Below are positions 46,525 through 57,640 of a stretch of DNA of 64,000 bases, one piece after another. The DNA comes from Thermothelomyces thermophilus ATCC 42464 (lineage: Eukaryota > Ascomycota > Sordariomycetes > Sordariales > Chaetomiaceae). The notes below the pieces were generated by a model. It saw only the letters and a program-made list of their open reading frames with translations. It ran no database searches and had not been told where the DNA came from. The position numbers were made by a program, and so were the translations under genes. Location of the stretch: contig NC_016474.1 of assembly GCF_000226095.1 (NCBI RefSeq), positions 248,001-312,000 on the forward strand. The letters run 5' to 3'. Positions within the stretch are counted from its first letter, which is position 1. Every line of letters begins with the position of its first letter.

Positions 46525-47667
46525 ATGGCCGCCAGGCTCGTCTCCCATCCGGCCCCGAAGCCGCACTCGATCTACGAGTACGCCGGGCTCGCGAGACCGC
46601 CCCATCTCGGCCGTCTCGAGAGGGCCACGCACAAGAGCGGCGTGGTCGAGTCGCTCAGCATCGGCGTCGACGACGAGGACGACGGGTACGTCCCTGGCTT
46701 CTTGCACCTCCCGCCCGACATTTTCACCACCGACGCTCCGCCGCCCTCCGCCGCTGCTGTTTCGACCAAGTCATCCGACCAAGAAGAAGAAGGAGGAGGA
46801 GGAGGAGGAGGACCGGGAGCCCCGACGGCCGAGCAGACGAGCCAACAACAAGAACAACAACAACAGGAACAGCAGCAGCAGCAGCATTATCAGCGGCCGG
46901 CCACCGCGCAGCCGCCGCACCACCACCGCACGGCCGCGATCCTGCTGTCGGGGGCGGGAGGCGGGGTGACGGGGCCGAGCTCGATGTACCTGTCGCTGGC
47001 GTGCAAGCTGGCGACGCTGGGGCGGGGGATCCCGACGCTGCGGCTGGACTACCGGGCGGCCGGGCGGCGGGAATCGTGCGCGGCCGACGCGCGCGCCGGC
47101 ATGGCCTACCTGCGGGACCTGTACGGGCTCGACCGGTTCGTGCTGGTGGGCTGGTCGCTCGGGGGCGCCGTCGCCCTCTCGGCCGCCGCCGACGACCCGC
47201 GCGTGGTCGGTTGCGCCGCCGTGGCCAGCCAGATGCCGCTGCCGGTGCCGCTGCCCGGTACCGAGGGCGAGGGTACCCTCGCCCTCGACCTCGCCCTCAC
47301 CGACGCCGACGCCGATGCCGTCGCCGCCTGCCTGCCGCCCCGACCGCTGCTGTTGCTGCACGGCAGCGACGACAGCACGGTCGGGGTCGAGTGCTCGCGG
47401 CGCCTATTCGACGCATACGGGACCCGAGACGGGGCCGGGGCGGGCGACCGGGCGCTCGAGATCTTCGAGGGCGACAACCACGCGCTGAGTGGCAACGCGG
47501 AGCGCGCCGAGGAGCTGCTGTGCGAGTTCGTCGCCCGGTGCGCCGGCGTCCGCGTCGGCCCGCGCGAGAGGGAGGACGTGGTGGCGGCCGAGCTGGTCGA
47601 GGGCGGGGAGCGCCACGCGCTCATGGAGCGGGGAGGGGATCTCCGGCAGCCGGAGCGCGAGGACTAA
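46525..47667 (+). CDS. Alpha/beta hydrolase
   Basis: A single-exon frame of 380 codons. The fold's landmarks are in order: TAAILLSGAGGG (oxyanion-hole strand, about 137-148), TLRLDYRAAG (about 173-182), the nucleophile elbow GWSLGG with Ser211, LLLHGSDDSTV with the likely acid Asp283, and GDNHAL with His319. The triad is complete, so an active serine hydrolase is expected; substrate is unknown. The family resembles the fungal and plant dienelactone-hydrolase-like group of uncharacterised enzymes. Between residues about 90 and 130 there is a low-complexity insert of Glu, Gly, Gln and His runs, partly from GGA and CAA/CAG repeats, which falls before the catalytic core and probably forms a loop. 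There is no signal peptide, so a cytosolic location is likely. Confidence 0.88.
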   Translation: MAARLVSHPAPKPHSIYEYAGLARPPHLGRLERATHKSGVVESLSIGVDDEDDGYVPGFLHLPPDIFTTDAPPPSAAAVSTKSSDQEEEGGGGGGGPGAPTAEQTSQQQEQQQQEQQQQQHYQRPATAQPPHHHRTAAILLSGAGGGVTGPSSMYLSLACKLATLGRGIPTLRLDYRAAGRRESCAADARAGMAYLRDLYGLDRFVLVGWSLGGAVALSAAADDPRVVGCAAVASQMPLPVPLPGTEGEGTLALDLALTDADADAVAACLPPRPLLLLHGSDDSTVGVECSRRLFDAYGTRDGAGAGDRALEIFEGDNHALSGNAERAEELLCEFVARCAGVRVGPREREDVVAAELVEGGERHALMERGGDLRQPERED

Positions 47668-48677
47668 TTATTATTAATAATCCAAAAAAAAAAAAAAAAA
47701 CAAGAAACCAAGAAAACAGAGAATCGGCAGATCTGCAACTGACACACCAAAATGGCCACAGGTAACGCAGTAGACTAGCGCGCCTGCTTGCCTATCGTTT
47801 AGGGGGTTTACCAAGGCGTGACTTAGTTTCATCATGTATATATATATATATATATATCTTTCACCAGTTGCGGGGGGAAGGGGGGGGGGAGAAGGGGATG
47901 GGCAAGTTGCCATGTTTTTCGGGTCAGGGGTAATCAATTAATTAGGTATTAATTAATTACCTACATCTGAGCAAGCTATCTTGCATTACCTAAAATAACA
48001 TCGAGAAAGTGCCCACTTGTAGCAGTTGTTTATAACCCCTTTTTCTGTTTTCTTTCTTCTTTTCGAGTCCTGACTAGTTCGAACGAACGCACTTCCGGGG
48101 AATAAGTAAACCCACCGTTCCGAAGCCGAAGCCGAAGCCGAAGCCGACTCTGACGCCAACGAAGGAGCTGCGGGGAAATGGAGCCGGAGCATCTTCCGGT
48201 CCCACTTCCCCAGCCCTACCACCCAGTCTACACTACGCTCCCTTTTGGCTGGCCGAGAGACGGGGGTAGACCCCAGACATCGTGGAACGGGACCAAGAGA
48301 TGAAAAGTAAGGACGATTTGTGATTCTGCCTTCCGGGGAGGCCCCTGGACGCCAGTTCGCGGTCCCGGCAAACAAACCGCGAGTTGCGATGGTCATGTCT
48401 AATTAATGTAGCTTCATGTGCTAAGTATTATGTATGGCATATTACTCTACAAATGTTTCCTCGACATCTCAGAGCGTAACCGATCCAGTTCCGACCCCGC
48501 CGTTGGCGTTCGTCACTAACAAACCATTCCCCCCCTCTCCGCCCCCTTCCCCAAACCTTCTCCACGCCCCGAGGTTTGTGGGGTATAATGATCTAATTAG
48601 TATCATTCCCACCCGTACCTTAACAACGTCGAGTTTGCTTTCTTTGAACGGCTGCAGTCGGAGACGACGGTACAAGT
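47668..48677. other. Intergenic region with simple repeats (1 kb)
   Basis: An A-run (about 47,683-47,700) lies just after the hydrolase stop. A (TA)n run sits at about 47,837-47,858 and a four-unit GAAGCC hexamer repeat at 48,122-48,147. The right end is the promoter of the monooxygenase gene. No gene was seen. Confidence 0.55.
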
Positions 48678-50972
48678 ATGACGACGACGGAAGCCGAGAA
48701 GGTGGACGTGCTCATCTGCGGCAGCGGGTCGGCCGGGCTGTGCGCGGCCGTGTGGCTCGCCCGGTTCGGCGTCAACTACCGGATCCTCGAGCGGCGGGAC
48801 GGGCCGCTGAAGACGGGGCAGGCCGACGGGGTGCAGACGCGGACGGTCGAGATTTTCGACAGCTTCGGCATTGCCGAGGAGCTGCTCCGGGAGGCCTACC
48901 ACGTCCTCGAGGTCGCCTTCTGGGCGCCGGACCCGCGCGACCCCGGCGAGATCGCCCGGACGCGGTACGCCGCCGACAAGGAGACGGCCATCAGCCACCA
49001 GCCCCACGTGATCCTCAACCAGGCCCGCCTGAATGCGCTCATGACGGGGCTGTTGGGGCCGGAGCCGCCGGTCGAGTACGGCTGCGAGGTGAGGGAGGTC
49101 CGGGTCGACGACGGGGCCGCCGCCGAGGACCCGGACGCGTACGCCGTGACGGTGACGGCGGTCAAGGACGGGGTAGAGAGGACCTACAGGGCCAAATACG
49201 TCCTGGTAAGACACAATCACCGACATTTTCTTTGCCTTCCCCTGACTGGATCTACAAATAATAAACATAGCACTCGATGTTTCCTATATATGTATATATC
49301 TGTATATATATATATATGTAGACAGACAGATACTACCTAATTATTCATTATATTTCTCGATACGCATCAGCTAACGGGTTGACTCCCAGGGCTGCGACGG
49401 GGCGCACAGCACGGTCCGGCGGTCGCTCGGGTTCAAGATGGTGGGCGACAGCAGCGACGCGGTCTGGGGCGTCATGGACGTGTACCCGCGGACGGATTTC
49501 CCCGACATCCGCAAGAAGTGCGTCATCAACTCGGCGGCCGGCAGCATCCTCGTGGTGCCGCGCGAGGGCGACGCGCTGGTCCGCCTCTACACGGAGCTGC
49601 CGGCGGGCACGCGCGTGGCCGACGTGAGCCTCGAGGGCCTGCAGGCGCACGCGCGCCGCGTCTTTGGCGGCCGCTACCCGCTCGACTTTGCCGAGACGGC
49701 CTGGTGGTCGGCCTACTCCATCGGCCAGCGCCTCGCCGACCGCTTCCACCGCGCCCACCGCGTCTTCCTCACCGGCGACGCCTGCCACACCCACTCGCCC
49801 AAGGCCGGCCAGGGCATGAACGTCAGCCTGCAGGACGGCCACAACGTCGGCTGGAAGCTCGGAATGGTCCTGCGCCGCCTCGCCCGCCCGGACGTCCTGC
49901 TGCCCACGTACGTGCTCGAGCGCGAGCGCACCGCCGCCGATCTCATCGACTTCGACCGCGCCTTTGCCCGCCTCTTCGACTCGCGCTACCGCCGAGAGAA
50001 CCACGTGTCGCCCCGGGACGTCGCCGACCACTTCGTCCGCGCCGGCCGCTACACCGCGGGGCAGGCCGTCCGCTACGACCCCTCCGTCATCACGGCCGCC
50101 ACCCCTTCCTCTTCTTCTTCTTCTTCTTCTGTAGCCTCGGGCCTCACCGTCGGCATGGCCTTCCGCAGCGCCCAGGTCGTCCGCTTCTGCGACGCCAAGG
50201 CCATGCAGCTCGTCAAGGGCATGCCCGCCAACGGCCAGTGGTACCTCGTCGTCTTTGCCGGCGACCTGGCCCGGCCCGAGTCCGCGGCGCGCCTGAGAGA
50301 GGTTAGTAGTCTGTTCTCTTTTTTTTTTTCCTTCTTCTTCTTCTTCTTTTTTCCCCCTTATCTCTATCTCTACTTCAAAACGAGCTTCCTCCACTGACAT
50401 CTTCTTATTTCTGTCTACAGGTCACCCGCTCGCTCGAGCGCATCGCCTACCGCTTCACCCCGCCGGGGGCCGACCCGGACAGCGTCATCGACCGGATCTT
50501 GGTCCTCGCGTCCGACCGGAAAACGGTCGAGCAGGACGAGATCCCTGCATTCTTCACCCCCGTGACGGGCAAACGGGGCATGAAATGTGCGTCTTGTTGC
50601 GCCCCCCCCCCCCTTCTCCCCGGGTCCTCCCTTCTCCTCACCGAGAGCCTCACCGCTGACTTGGGCAATCAGGCCTGACCAAGGTGTTTGCCGACGAGGA
50701 GAGCTACAACTCGGGACACGGGCACGCATACGAGGCGTACGGGGTCCATCCCGAGAGAGGAGCGCTGGTGGTCGTGCGGCCGGATCACTGTAAGTTCCCC
50801 CCCCCCCCCCCCAACCCCTTCTTATTAAATAACATGATGCTCCTACTTCTCGGGGAAACCGGTGGTTACTAACTCGGTTCGTGAAATAGACGTGTCCAAG
50901 ATCGCTTCCCTGGACGAGGCCGACTCGTTAGAGCAGTTTTTCGAAGGGTTTATGATTCCGCAGCGGACCTGA
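48678..50972 (+). CDS. Phenol 2-monooxygenase-type FAD monooxygenase
   Basis: Five exons: 48,678-49,205, 49,390-50,301, 50,421-50,586, 50,673-50,789 and 50,890-50,972. All introns are GT...AG, and together the exons encode about 601 residues, the usual size. FAD is bound by GSGSAGL (Gly15-x-Gly17-x2-Gly20), by GCDGAHSTVR (Asp179-Gly180) and by GDACHTHSPKAGQGMN (from Gly305). The last exons form the thioredoxin-like C-terminal domain of phenol hydroxylases (VTRSLERIAYRF...SYNSGHGHAYEAYGVHPERG). The enzyme would hydroxylate a phenolic ring using NADPH and O2. It could serve aromatic catabolism or a secondary-metabolite step; no ring-cleavage gene is next to it. A run of eight serines (TCT/TCC repeat, about 50,103-50,130) lies between the FAD and C-terminal domains. 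Confidence 0.92.
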
Positions 50973-52009
50973 GCTGTCATCGTTTGTTTAAATATTTAAT
51001 TAATTGGTATTTTCCTACTTACAATATTATGTCCATGGTCCAACGGCACCAAGCATCGACAAAAGTGTCGAGGAGAGAGAGAGAGAGAGAGCACTTACAA
51101 ATATATGAGCACTAAGAATACCAGAAACCTAAGTCTCGTCTCATGATGCTGCTCTGCTCTGCGCTGCGTAAAGAGGGTGATTAAAGGACGTCACGGACAA
51201 GGCGTCAGGGGGAAGATTACAGGGATCCAGAGATGATGGTATCCGGTCCAGATAATCTGGGATACTTCAATATTTCTTTTTTAGAATCATCCCATCTGAC
51301 TCCCTGGGCTGCCGCTCCCGTCCTTGCCGCCGTCGATGTCGTGATTGGCTCAGGGGGCGGCACAGGGAAACTACGGAAGTATTGTATTGTATGTATGTAA
51401 TACATGATAAGGTAGTATTGTATTGTATGTATGTCCAAGAACATAGGCGCGTAGTTACCTGTAGGCCTCCGTGCAGGGTGCACACAGGAAAGGACGCTCG
51501 GTTGTCTGCCGTGGGCCTCAATTTCTGGCCAAACCGGGGGGGAAGCCTCGTTAGGTGGTTGGGTCTGGGCAGCGGCCGCTGAGGTCGCCTGCCGAGTGCC
51601 GACCAACCGACCAAATTCGATTTGCGCGCGCAGGCCTCATATGAAGTTCAGCTCAGCCCGACCGTGGTTGTTGTTGGGTCTGCCGCGTACGGAGGCATCC
51701 GATTGAGGCAGGCTCTCACAACATGGAGGCAGCACTGTGGGAGGGCTTTGAGCCTGCCCGTTGGGTGCAAAGTGGCCCGTCTGTCACGTCGAAACAGGCT
51801 CAGAACCCAGGGGGATGACAACAAAAAGCCGACCGTCACCCCAGCTTGAGGATTAATTAATTATTTACGAGACAACGAGCATCATATTTAGTTTTTGTTT
51901 TCCTATTTTAATTAACTCCTCGAGCACATGAATATCGAAACTTATTGGAAATTTTTAACTCTTAATTACTAATTACCTATCGAGTATTCTACAACTGGCT
52001 CACCTTGCC
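50973..52009. other. Intergenic region (1 kb)
   Basis: This contains a (GA)n run (51,074-51,091) and a tandem pair of GTATTGTATTGTATGTATGT about 37 bases apart (51,378 and 51,415). The right end is AT-rich and precedes the zinc-finger locus. No gene was recognised. Confidence 0.5.
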
Positions 52010-52395
52010 ATGTCGCGCAAAGTCTACGTGTGCCCGTTTCTGATCAACGGCCGACCATGCCTAGACAAGACCAGGGGCTGCCCGTGCTCGCACAAGGGGG
52101 CCGACATTCGGGAGTGGAAGGAGACCCGCAGGCAGACACCCTGCGACCACGGCCGGAGATGCCGCTATCTCGATACCGACACCTGCCTCTGGTATCCACC
52201 CACCGGAACACCGACAACGGGTGCACCGACGGCGGGCCGAGCGGGTTGCTGCCGTGTTCCGCGGGCTCGAGGACCGGGAGGCCGTGGCCGTCGAGTCTTT
52301 CGAAGCCCCCGCTGGGCCGGTCACCATCACGGGCGTCCAAGCCCTCGCGAGCTTCAACAAGGTCTCGGACGGCGAAATAGCTGTTCCAGGTTCGC

Positions 52396-52453
<58 letters not shown>

Positions 52454-52798
52454 CCCTTTCTTTCTTCGTTCTTTCTTCCTCTCGTTATTGTTTCTTCAGA
52501 GATACGCCCATAACCATAACCAGGTCATTTCTCAGCTCTACCCCTAATTTTTTCCCCTAATTATCACATCACTAAACGCCCTCCGTCCGATCGCAGGTGC
52601 TCCTCCAAGGCTATACCCACTGACGTAGCCGCTGAGGATCGCGGCCAAGTCCGAAAAGAACGGGCCCGGCGACGGCGGCGATAACGATAACGACGACGCC
52701 CGGTACCCGCAGTACGCGCACATCTTCGACTGCGGCACCCGCTTCGAGCGCGCGACGTGCCGCCACGACCCGGGCGACAGCGCGGCGTCGGCAGGGTG
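52010..52798 (+). pseudogene. CCCH zinc-finger protein, probably broken
   Basis: The first frame starts MSRKVYVCPFLINGRPCLDK and holds Cys/His clusters, ending CDHGRRCRYLDTDTCLWY. A one-base shift near 52,196 is then needed: the following frame supplies the expected His (C-x5-C-x7-C-x3-H) and continues HRQRVHRRRAERVAAVFRGL and VTITGVQALASFNK. An intron with a 56-T run follows (acceptor GATCGCAG at about 52,597). The next exon begins GAPPRLYPLT, meets an in-frame TAG at about 52,627, and then reads on as coding-like sequence (YPQYAHIFDCGTRFERATC) to 52,798. A shift plus a stop suggest a dead gene, although RNA processing I cannot see might bypass one of them. By family it would bind RNA or act in nuclear regulation. 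Confidence 0.6.
52398..52453 (+). repeat. 56-base T homopolymer inside an intron
   Basis: An uninterrupted run of 56 T directly follows the splice-donor region of the zinc-finger locus. It is the longest homopolymer in the window. The true length may vary between individuals or be affected by sequencing. Confidence 0.9.
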
Positions 52799-53011
52799 AG
52801 CCTGGTCTGCGAGTCGGATGGGTCCGGTAGGGACGAGGGGATCAAGCTGAGGCTGTGTGAGCGGGTGCGGGAGGGGATGGGGGAGGAGGAGGAAGGGGAG
52901 GACGGAAGGTGGTTGTTGTTGTTGCCGCCTTGTTTGTGTTTGCAGGGCTCTGGCAATCTCTGCAACAGGGGATTCTGAGAAAGCGTTGCGGGTAGGAACA
53001 GGGCCCATAAG

Positions 53012-53968
53012 TCATGTAGGAATAATAACCAACAGAGTCATACGGTAGATTAATGCTTCCTTTCCCGGCCCCACGCCCCCTCCCCCCAATTCTAGATATA
53101 ATATATAACCAAAGACACTGCCTACTATAGCGCAGTAGGAGATCATAGCGGCCTTGCCGACCCACTTGTTGCCGCCCTCGATGCACTCCTCAAACAGCCA
53201 CTTCCCCACGTCCTCGCGGCTGATGGTGTAGCCGGGGGCAGCCGCCACCTCGACGACGCGGCGGACGGGGTCCTCCATACCCGCGCGGACGCGGCCCTCG
53301 GTGGCCGGGCCGTCCGTGTACAGGCTGCCGCGCACCAGCGTCCAGTCGGCCAGCTCGCCCGCCTCCTGCACCACCAGCCGCTCCATCGCCCGCTTGTCCC
53401 GGTGCGGCGCCGACAGCATCGCCCAGTACAGCGGCATCATCACCAGCGGCACGTCGCGCTCCGCCTCGGAGATGCCCGTCGTGCTGACCACCACGAGCCG
53501 CGGTTTTTTCCCCTCGCCTCTTCCTCTTTCTTGTCGGGTTCGGATTTCTTCCTCCCCTCGTTCCGTCGTCGTAGCCGAGGCTGCCGCCTCTCTCTTGGCT
53601 TTGGTCTCGCGGAGGGCGGCCAGCAGCGTCGCCATGCCGCGCTCGCACACCTGCGGCTCCGACAGGCCGCGCAGGGTCGGGCGGCCGCCGAGGGAGAAGA
53701 CGATGGCGTCGACGGGGCGGGCGAGGCAGCGGGCCAGCGCGGCGGCGTCGTGCGCGTCGCCCTGCACGATGTCCAGGTTGGGCGGGACGGTCCCGCTGCC
53801 GCCGTCGGGCTGCTGCAGCTGCGAGGTGAGCTTGGAGGGGGTCCGGCAGAGGGCGATGCAGCTGTGGCCGGCCGCGAGGGAGCGCCGGAGGGCCGAGAGC
53901 CCGACGCCGCCGGTGGCGCCGAGGAAGAGAATCGTCTTGGTATCGGTCTTGGCGGGAGGGGAAGACAT
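53012..53968 (-). CDS. NAD(P)-binding Rossmann protein (atypical SDR/NmrA-like)
   Basis: A single-exon frame of 318 codons from the ATG at 53,968 (MSSPPAKTDTKTILFLGATG). An in-frame ATG 33 codons further upstream would add a hydrophobic, AT-coded leader that looks like untranslated sequence. The dinucleotide-binding glycine motif is GATGGVG (residues 17-23), followed by a basic LCRTPSKL after strand 2, which favours NADP. DIVQGDAHDAAAL, DAIVFSLGG and LVVVSTTGISEAE are the next atypical-SDR landmarks. WTLVRGSLYTDGPATEGRV is the substrate-side segment. A low-complexity Glu/Arg insert (about 143-160) interrupts the fold before strand 5. The last 40 residues are hydrophobic and may form a membrane anchor, or part of them may be intron. 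It converges on the zinc-finger locus, 213 bases away. Substrate unknown. Confidence 0.82.
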   Translation of the reverse strand: MSSPPAKTDTKTILFLGATGGVGLSALRRSLAAGHSCIALCRTPSKLTSQLQQPDGGSGTVPPNLDIVQGDAHDAAALARCLARPVDAIVFSLGGRPTLRGLSEPQVCERGMATLLAALRETKAKREAAASATTTERGEEEIRTRQERGRGEGKKPRLVVVSTTGISEAERDVPLVMMPLYWAMLSAPHRDKRAMERLVVQEAGELADWTLVRGSLYTDGPATEGRVRAGMEDPVRRVVEVAAAPGYTISREDVGKWLFEECIEGGNKWVGKAAMISYCAIVGSVFGYILYLELGGGGVGPGKEALIYRMTLLVIIPT

Positions 53969-54586
53969 TGTCAGGGTGTTTTGTGTATTATATTGATGTC
54001 TGTTGCTGTGGATCAAAATGATGATGATGCGCTCCTGGATTAATAAATAAATAATCAATAAATCCAATCCAACAAAGGGATCGCCTCGACCGCCTTGACA
54101 AGACGCTGCTTTCTCAAGGCTTTCCTCTGCTTTGCTTTGTTTGCTTTAAGTAGTTTGTCTGCGCACAGCGAATGATGCCTCGAGCCATCGTAAGCGGCCT
54201 CGTTTTAAGGCCTCTCTTGAGGAGCCCATGTTGATTGCTATCGTCATCAGAAGGATTCATCGCTGACGACGCCGGTGACGAAAGCTTTGGAGCCACGTTC
54301 ACAGACAAGATTGGGTCTCTGGATCAAAGCCACCGAGTATTTGGTTGCCTGACCAAGCCCCGCCTTAAGCGAGCGTTACGTAATACGCATCCATACAATC
54401 TGAAATATATAATCCTATAATCTTATTATAAATTAAGAATGGTATTTACTTTTAATATAAAATCTTAAGCTAAAAATACTTAAAAAGTTAAGTTTTAAAT
54501 TTATTAGTCTATTTTAAGTACTTAAGGTATGGTGGTAACATGTAGACCCACTGGACCTCTTTTGTCATCACCGCCTCACACCGTCA

Positions 54587-54678
54587 TCCTCCTTCTGAAT
54601 CCTAGCGTGGTACGTGGGTCCTGCGCCAAAAAAGCCACTTGCGGCAAGTACCGCGCTAGGATTCAGAATCCTGGAGGA
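54587..54678. repeat. Imperfect inverted repeat (hairpin)
   Basis: TTCTGAATCCTAGCGTGGTAC on the left pairs with GTACCGCGCTAGGATTCAGAA on the right with one mismatch, across a loop of about 35 bases. It lies in gene-free DNA just right of the RIP-like AT stretch and may be the remnant of a small foldback element. Confidence 0.65.
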
Positions 54679-56234
54679 GGGTGTATTGTCGTCTTTCTCT
54701 TGATGGTTGTCCTGCGGAAGCGAAGGCCCTTTGCCAAGCGAAGTTCCCCGATTAGGTACCCCGCAGAGCCCATCGTGGCGCTCTGGGAGTGCGACCATTG
54801 GGCGCCATACGGTAGTCTTCCCGGGCCCGACTTGGCGCACGCCGCGGCTCAGGCCACGCGGGCCATTAATCCGACCAGGGAAGGAGGTGGCCCCCAAATG
54901 GCCCCAAATCGTTTGATCTCGAAAACCTCTTATAGTGAATGTACAGTATGTATGTACGGATTACTATGTACATACTCCGTACACTACAACTGAATGCTTG
55001 CGGTTGGGTCTGCACCAGGTTACACGTGTATATACACACAAAATAAAGTGCATGGCGGGAAACAAGGATTATGGATTACACAGGGCATTTTGCATGTATG
55101 GAATAAGTCCACTGTATACGGATTACTATATATAAACGGAACCCGGACGTCACACGTACACTCATTGAGGACTACTGAAATTTTACTCTCCGACCGCCCC
55201 CCCCCCCCCCCTTTCTCTCGGTCAGGTAACACGAAACAACCCTCCTAAACGCCCAGCGCGCTCTTCCCTTCAATACGGAGTACATACTTGCCATCAAAAA
55301 CGTTTCGTGTCGGCGGGCCAAGATGGAACTGCTTGCAGGAACTTACCGCTGTATTGCATTCTGCGATTACCACGTCAGGGAGCATCAGGGAGCGCAGCTG
55401 AGCTGCGGGAGAAATCTCCTTTCCCTGGTTCTGTCGGTCTTGTGGACACTGATTCGCTGCTCGAGACCCTGCATGGAGACATTGAGCCGCCTTGACATGG
55501 TCCATCCCCGGAAAAATCGGAACTTGTGAGATGCCTTTGGCAGCCCTACTAACGTAAGCAGCAAAGTGGATTGCCTCTTTGGATTCCCTGCAGAGGCCCC
55601 TGCATCGTGCAAAATCCACTATGGGCCATTATCGAGCAAGTGCAAGCATTCAAGGGAAGGGAGAGGAGCTGGCAGGTGCTCATGATGACTCCGTCTATCA
55701 TGGCTTCCTTTTCCTGTCACCGTCGGTTACACAGGTGCAACTGCATACAGCGTGTAGCGTACCCGTACATACTAGTACATGTACATACATACATACCTGC
55801 AGCCAAAGTCATTCAACATGCCTGGCATACCACTTAACTACTCCGTACCTTACCCAATATACGCTGCTTTGTGCTACATACACAAGTGTTTGCACAAGGA
55901 AGGATAACCCAGCTTCGGCCAGTCAGATAAGATGGGCTTTTGCGGCACAAGCCCGTAATAACTAACGAGCCCCGCCAAATGAGCCGATGGAACCCACTGA
56001 CCACGCGTCGCCATTTTCGAAGAGTACCTGGAAAGCTAAACGCGAACGTGGGCGAACCGACCTACTACACATTTCGTACATAATGTATGGTGTATGGCAT
56101 CTGCGACCTGCTCGTTTGTGTTGCTGTCTGTTTGTCTGCATTCATGTTCATACATTCGGTATGTACAGTACGAATTACCTACCCTACGCACATACGTACA
56201 CTACATACAATACCTCCATATCATCCGTATACAG

Positions 56235-56235
<1 letters not shown>

Positions 56236-56265
<30 letters not shown>

Positions 56266-56308
56266 CCCACACACACACACACACGCACACACACACACAC
56301 ACACGCAC
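56236..56308 (+). repeat. (CA)n microsatellite
   Basis: A nearly pure CA repeat of about 70 bases with a few CCC and GCA interruptions, flanked by ACATAC-type repeats on both sides. Confidence 0.9.
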
Positions 56309-57640
56309 ATACATATTCGAGCGGACCCAGCTGTATGTTGTATGTACATACATACGGTACATACAGAACATAAAAGAACGGGAACCTTATCGGCTTCAGC
56401 GCTCTCCTGTACAACACAATTATAGAGTGAGCTGAAGCAGAGGGCAAATCACGTCACCCGTCAGCTCAGCCCCCCAACCCTGTTGTCCACAGGGGAAGGG
56501 AAGGGCAAGAGGTCAAGTGAGTTAATAGTTGTAACTCCACACAGAAACAAACGGAAAAAAAAGGTAGGAATAATTACAATAAGTTGCATAATTAAGAAGA
56601 GCCGCTGACGCCACTGCCCTGTTCGGTTTACAGGAACACCACAGCTCGCTCATTCTAGGTAACTTTGCCTGACCCAACTGATTCCCCAGTGACCTCGTGT
56701 CTTCCACATGTACATACATACACGCCTGCGAGTAATACAATGAGACGGGTAAGCAGCCAAGGCAAAAGGTGCAGTCCGGATTCCGCACCCTGCAGATATC
56801 TACCGCGACGTTGCCAGAACCGGTGTTGTCTGCATACAAAAGGTAGTACGTAGCGGCCGGTTGGTTCCATGTTAGGTCCGGGTGCAAGTCCGAGTATATC
56901 ATCCTCCACATGCATACAACAATTGGGGCGAAGCTTGGGGTCTCGAACGTTCAGTCACGCCTCCCAACCCTCCCCGTCTGCCAATCACTGCGCTAGGGGC
57001 CGCTGCCGGAGAAATTGCCAATTTCGATCGCTGGAGAATTTACCACTCCAACGGGTCCAGCCCACCCAACATCGCAGTGCCGTGTTGTCTGTGTTAATGT
57101 AGTGGATGTATGTCCACATCACGCATCATCCCGTGGGGGGGGGGGGGGGAAAAGATGATGGGGTGAGAAAGAGAGAGCGGGAGGGTCAGGGAGGGGGGGT
57201 GAGGAGACCAACAACGGCGCCCGAGCATGCCGTGACCATCCTGGTGCTGCCATCCCGTTGGATGACGGCGACGGGAATCTTTGTTTGTACAACACCAAGT
57301 CCCACGCCAAGGTTCACACGCTACACTTGCACTACTAGCATCTTCGTTTTTTTGTTTTTTTTGTTTCCCTTCCTTGTGCCGTACCCATGCATCTTAGAGG
57401 CATGGCTTCATTTTCTTCAATCTCCTCCTTCTCCTCCTCCACCACCACCACCGTCTTCTTTTTCTACTTTTTCCATCTTCTCTCGTCCTCGGTCTTAGTA
57501 CTTGAAAAACCAGCAAGACCGCCCAAGCCCACAAAGGGGAGGGGGGCGGCAGGCTCCATGGCAATGGTGGCATCTTTTCCTGCCATTCCTCCCAAACCAC
57601 CACAGCTTCACAAGGCCTCGGGGTCCGGCTATTATTTAAA

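Larger units (their letters stand above)
53969..57640. other. Long intergenic region (3.7 kb) with simple repeats
   Basis: No gene was recognised. Contents: an AT-rich, TpA-rich stretch at about 54,400-54,530 that looks like a short RIPped relic; a hairpin at 54,587-54,678; three copies of TACGGAGTA or its complement (54,973, 55,274, 55,839); a C-run at about 55,197-55,211; many GTAC/CATA-type short repeats; a (CA)n microsatellite; a G-run at about 57,136-57,149; and a pyrimidine-rich leader before the gene at 57,641. Confidence 0.55.

Noticed and set aside
47001-47765. A 254-codon plus-strand frame overlapping the alpha/beta hydrolase
   Set aside because: Arg/Pro/Gly-rich out-of-frame translation of the hydrolase, which has a full catalytic triad in its own frame.
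49348-50400. A 350-codon minus-strand frame opposite the monooxygenase
   Set aside because: It is the antisense of a well-supported exon with complete FAD motifs, and it reads through introns of the real gene.
51378-51434. Repeated GTATTGTATTGTATGTATGT units as a possible CRISPR-like array
   Set aside because: There are only two units, in a eukaryotic genome, of simple-sequence type.
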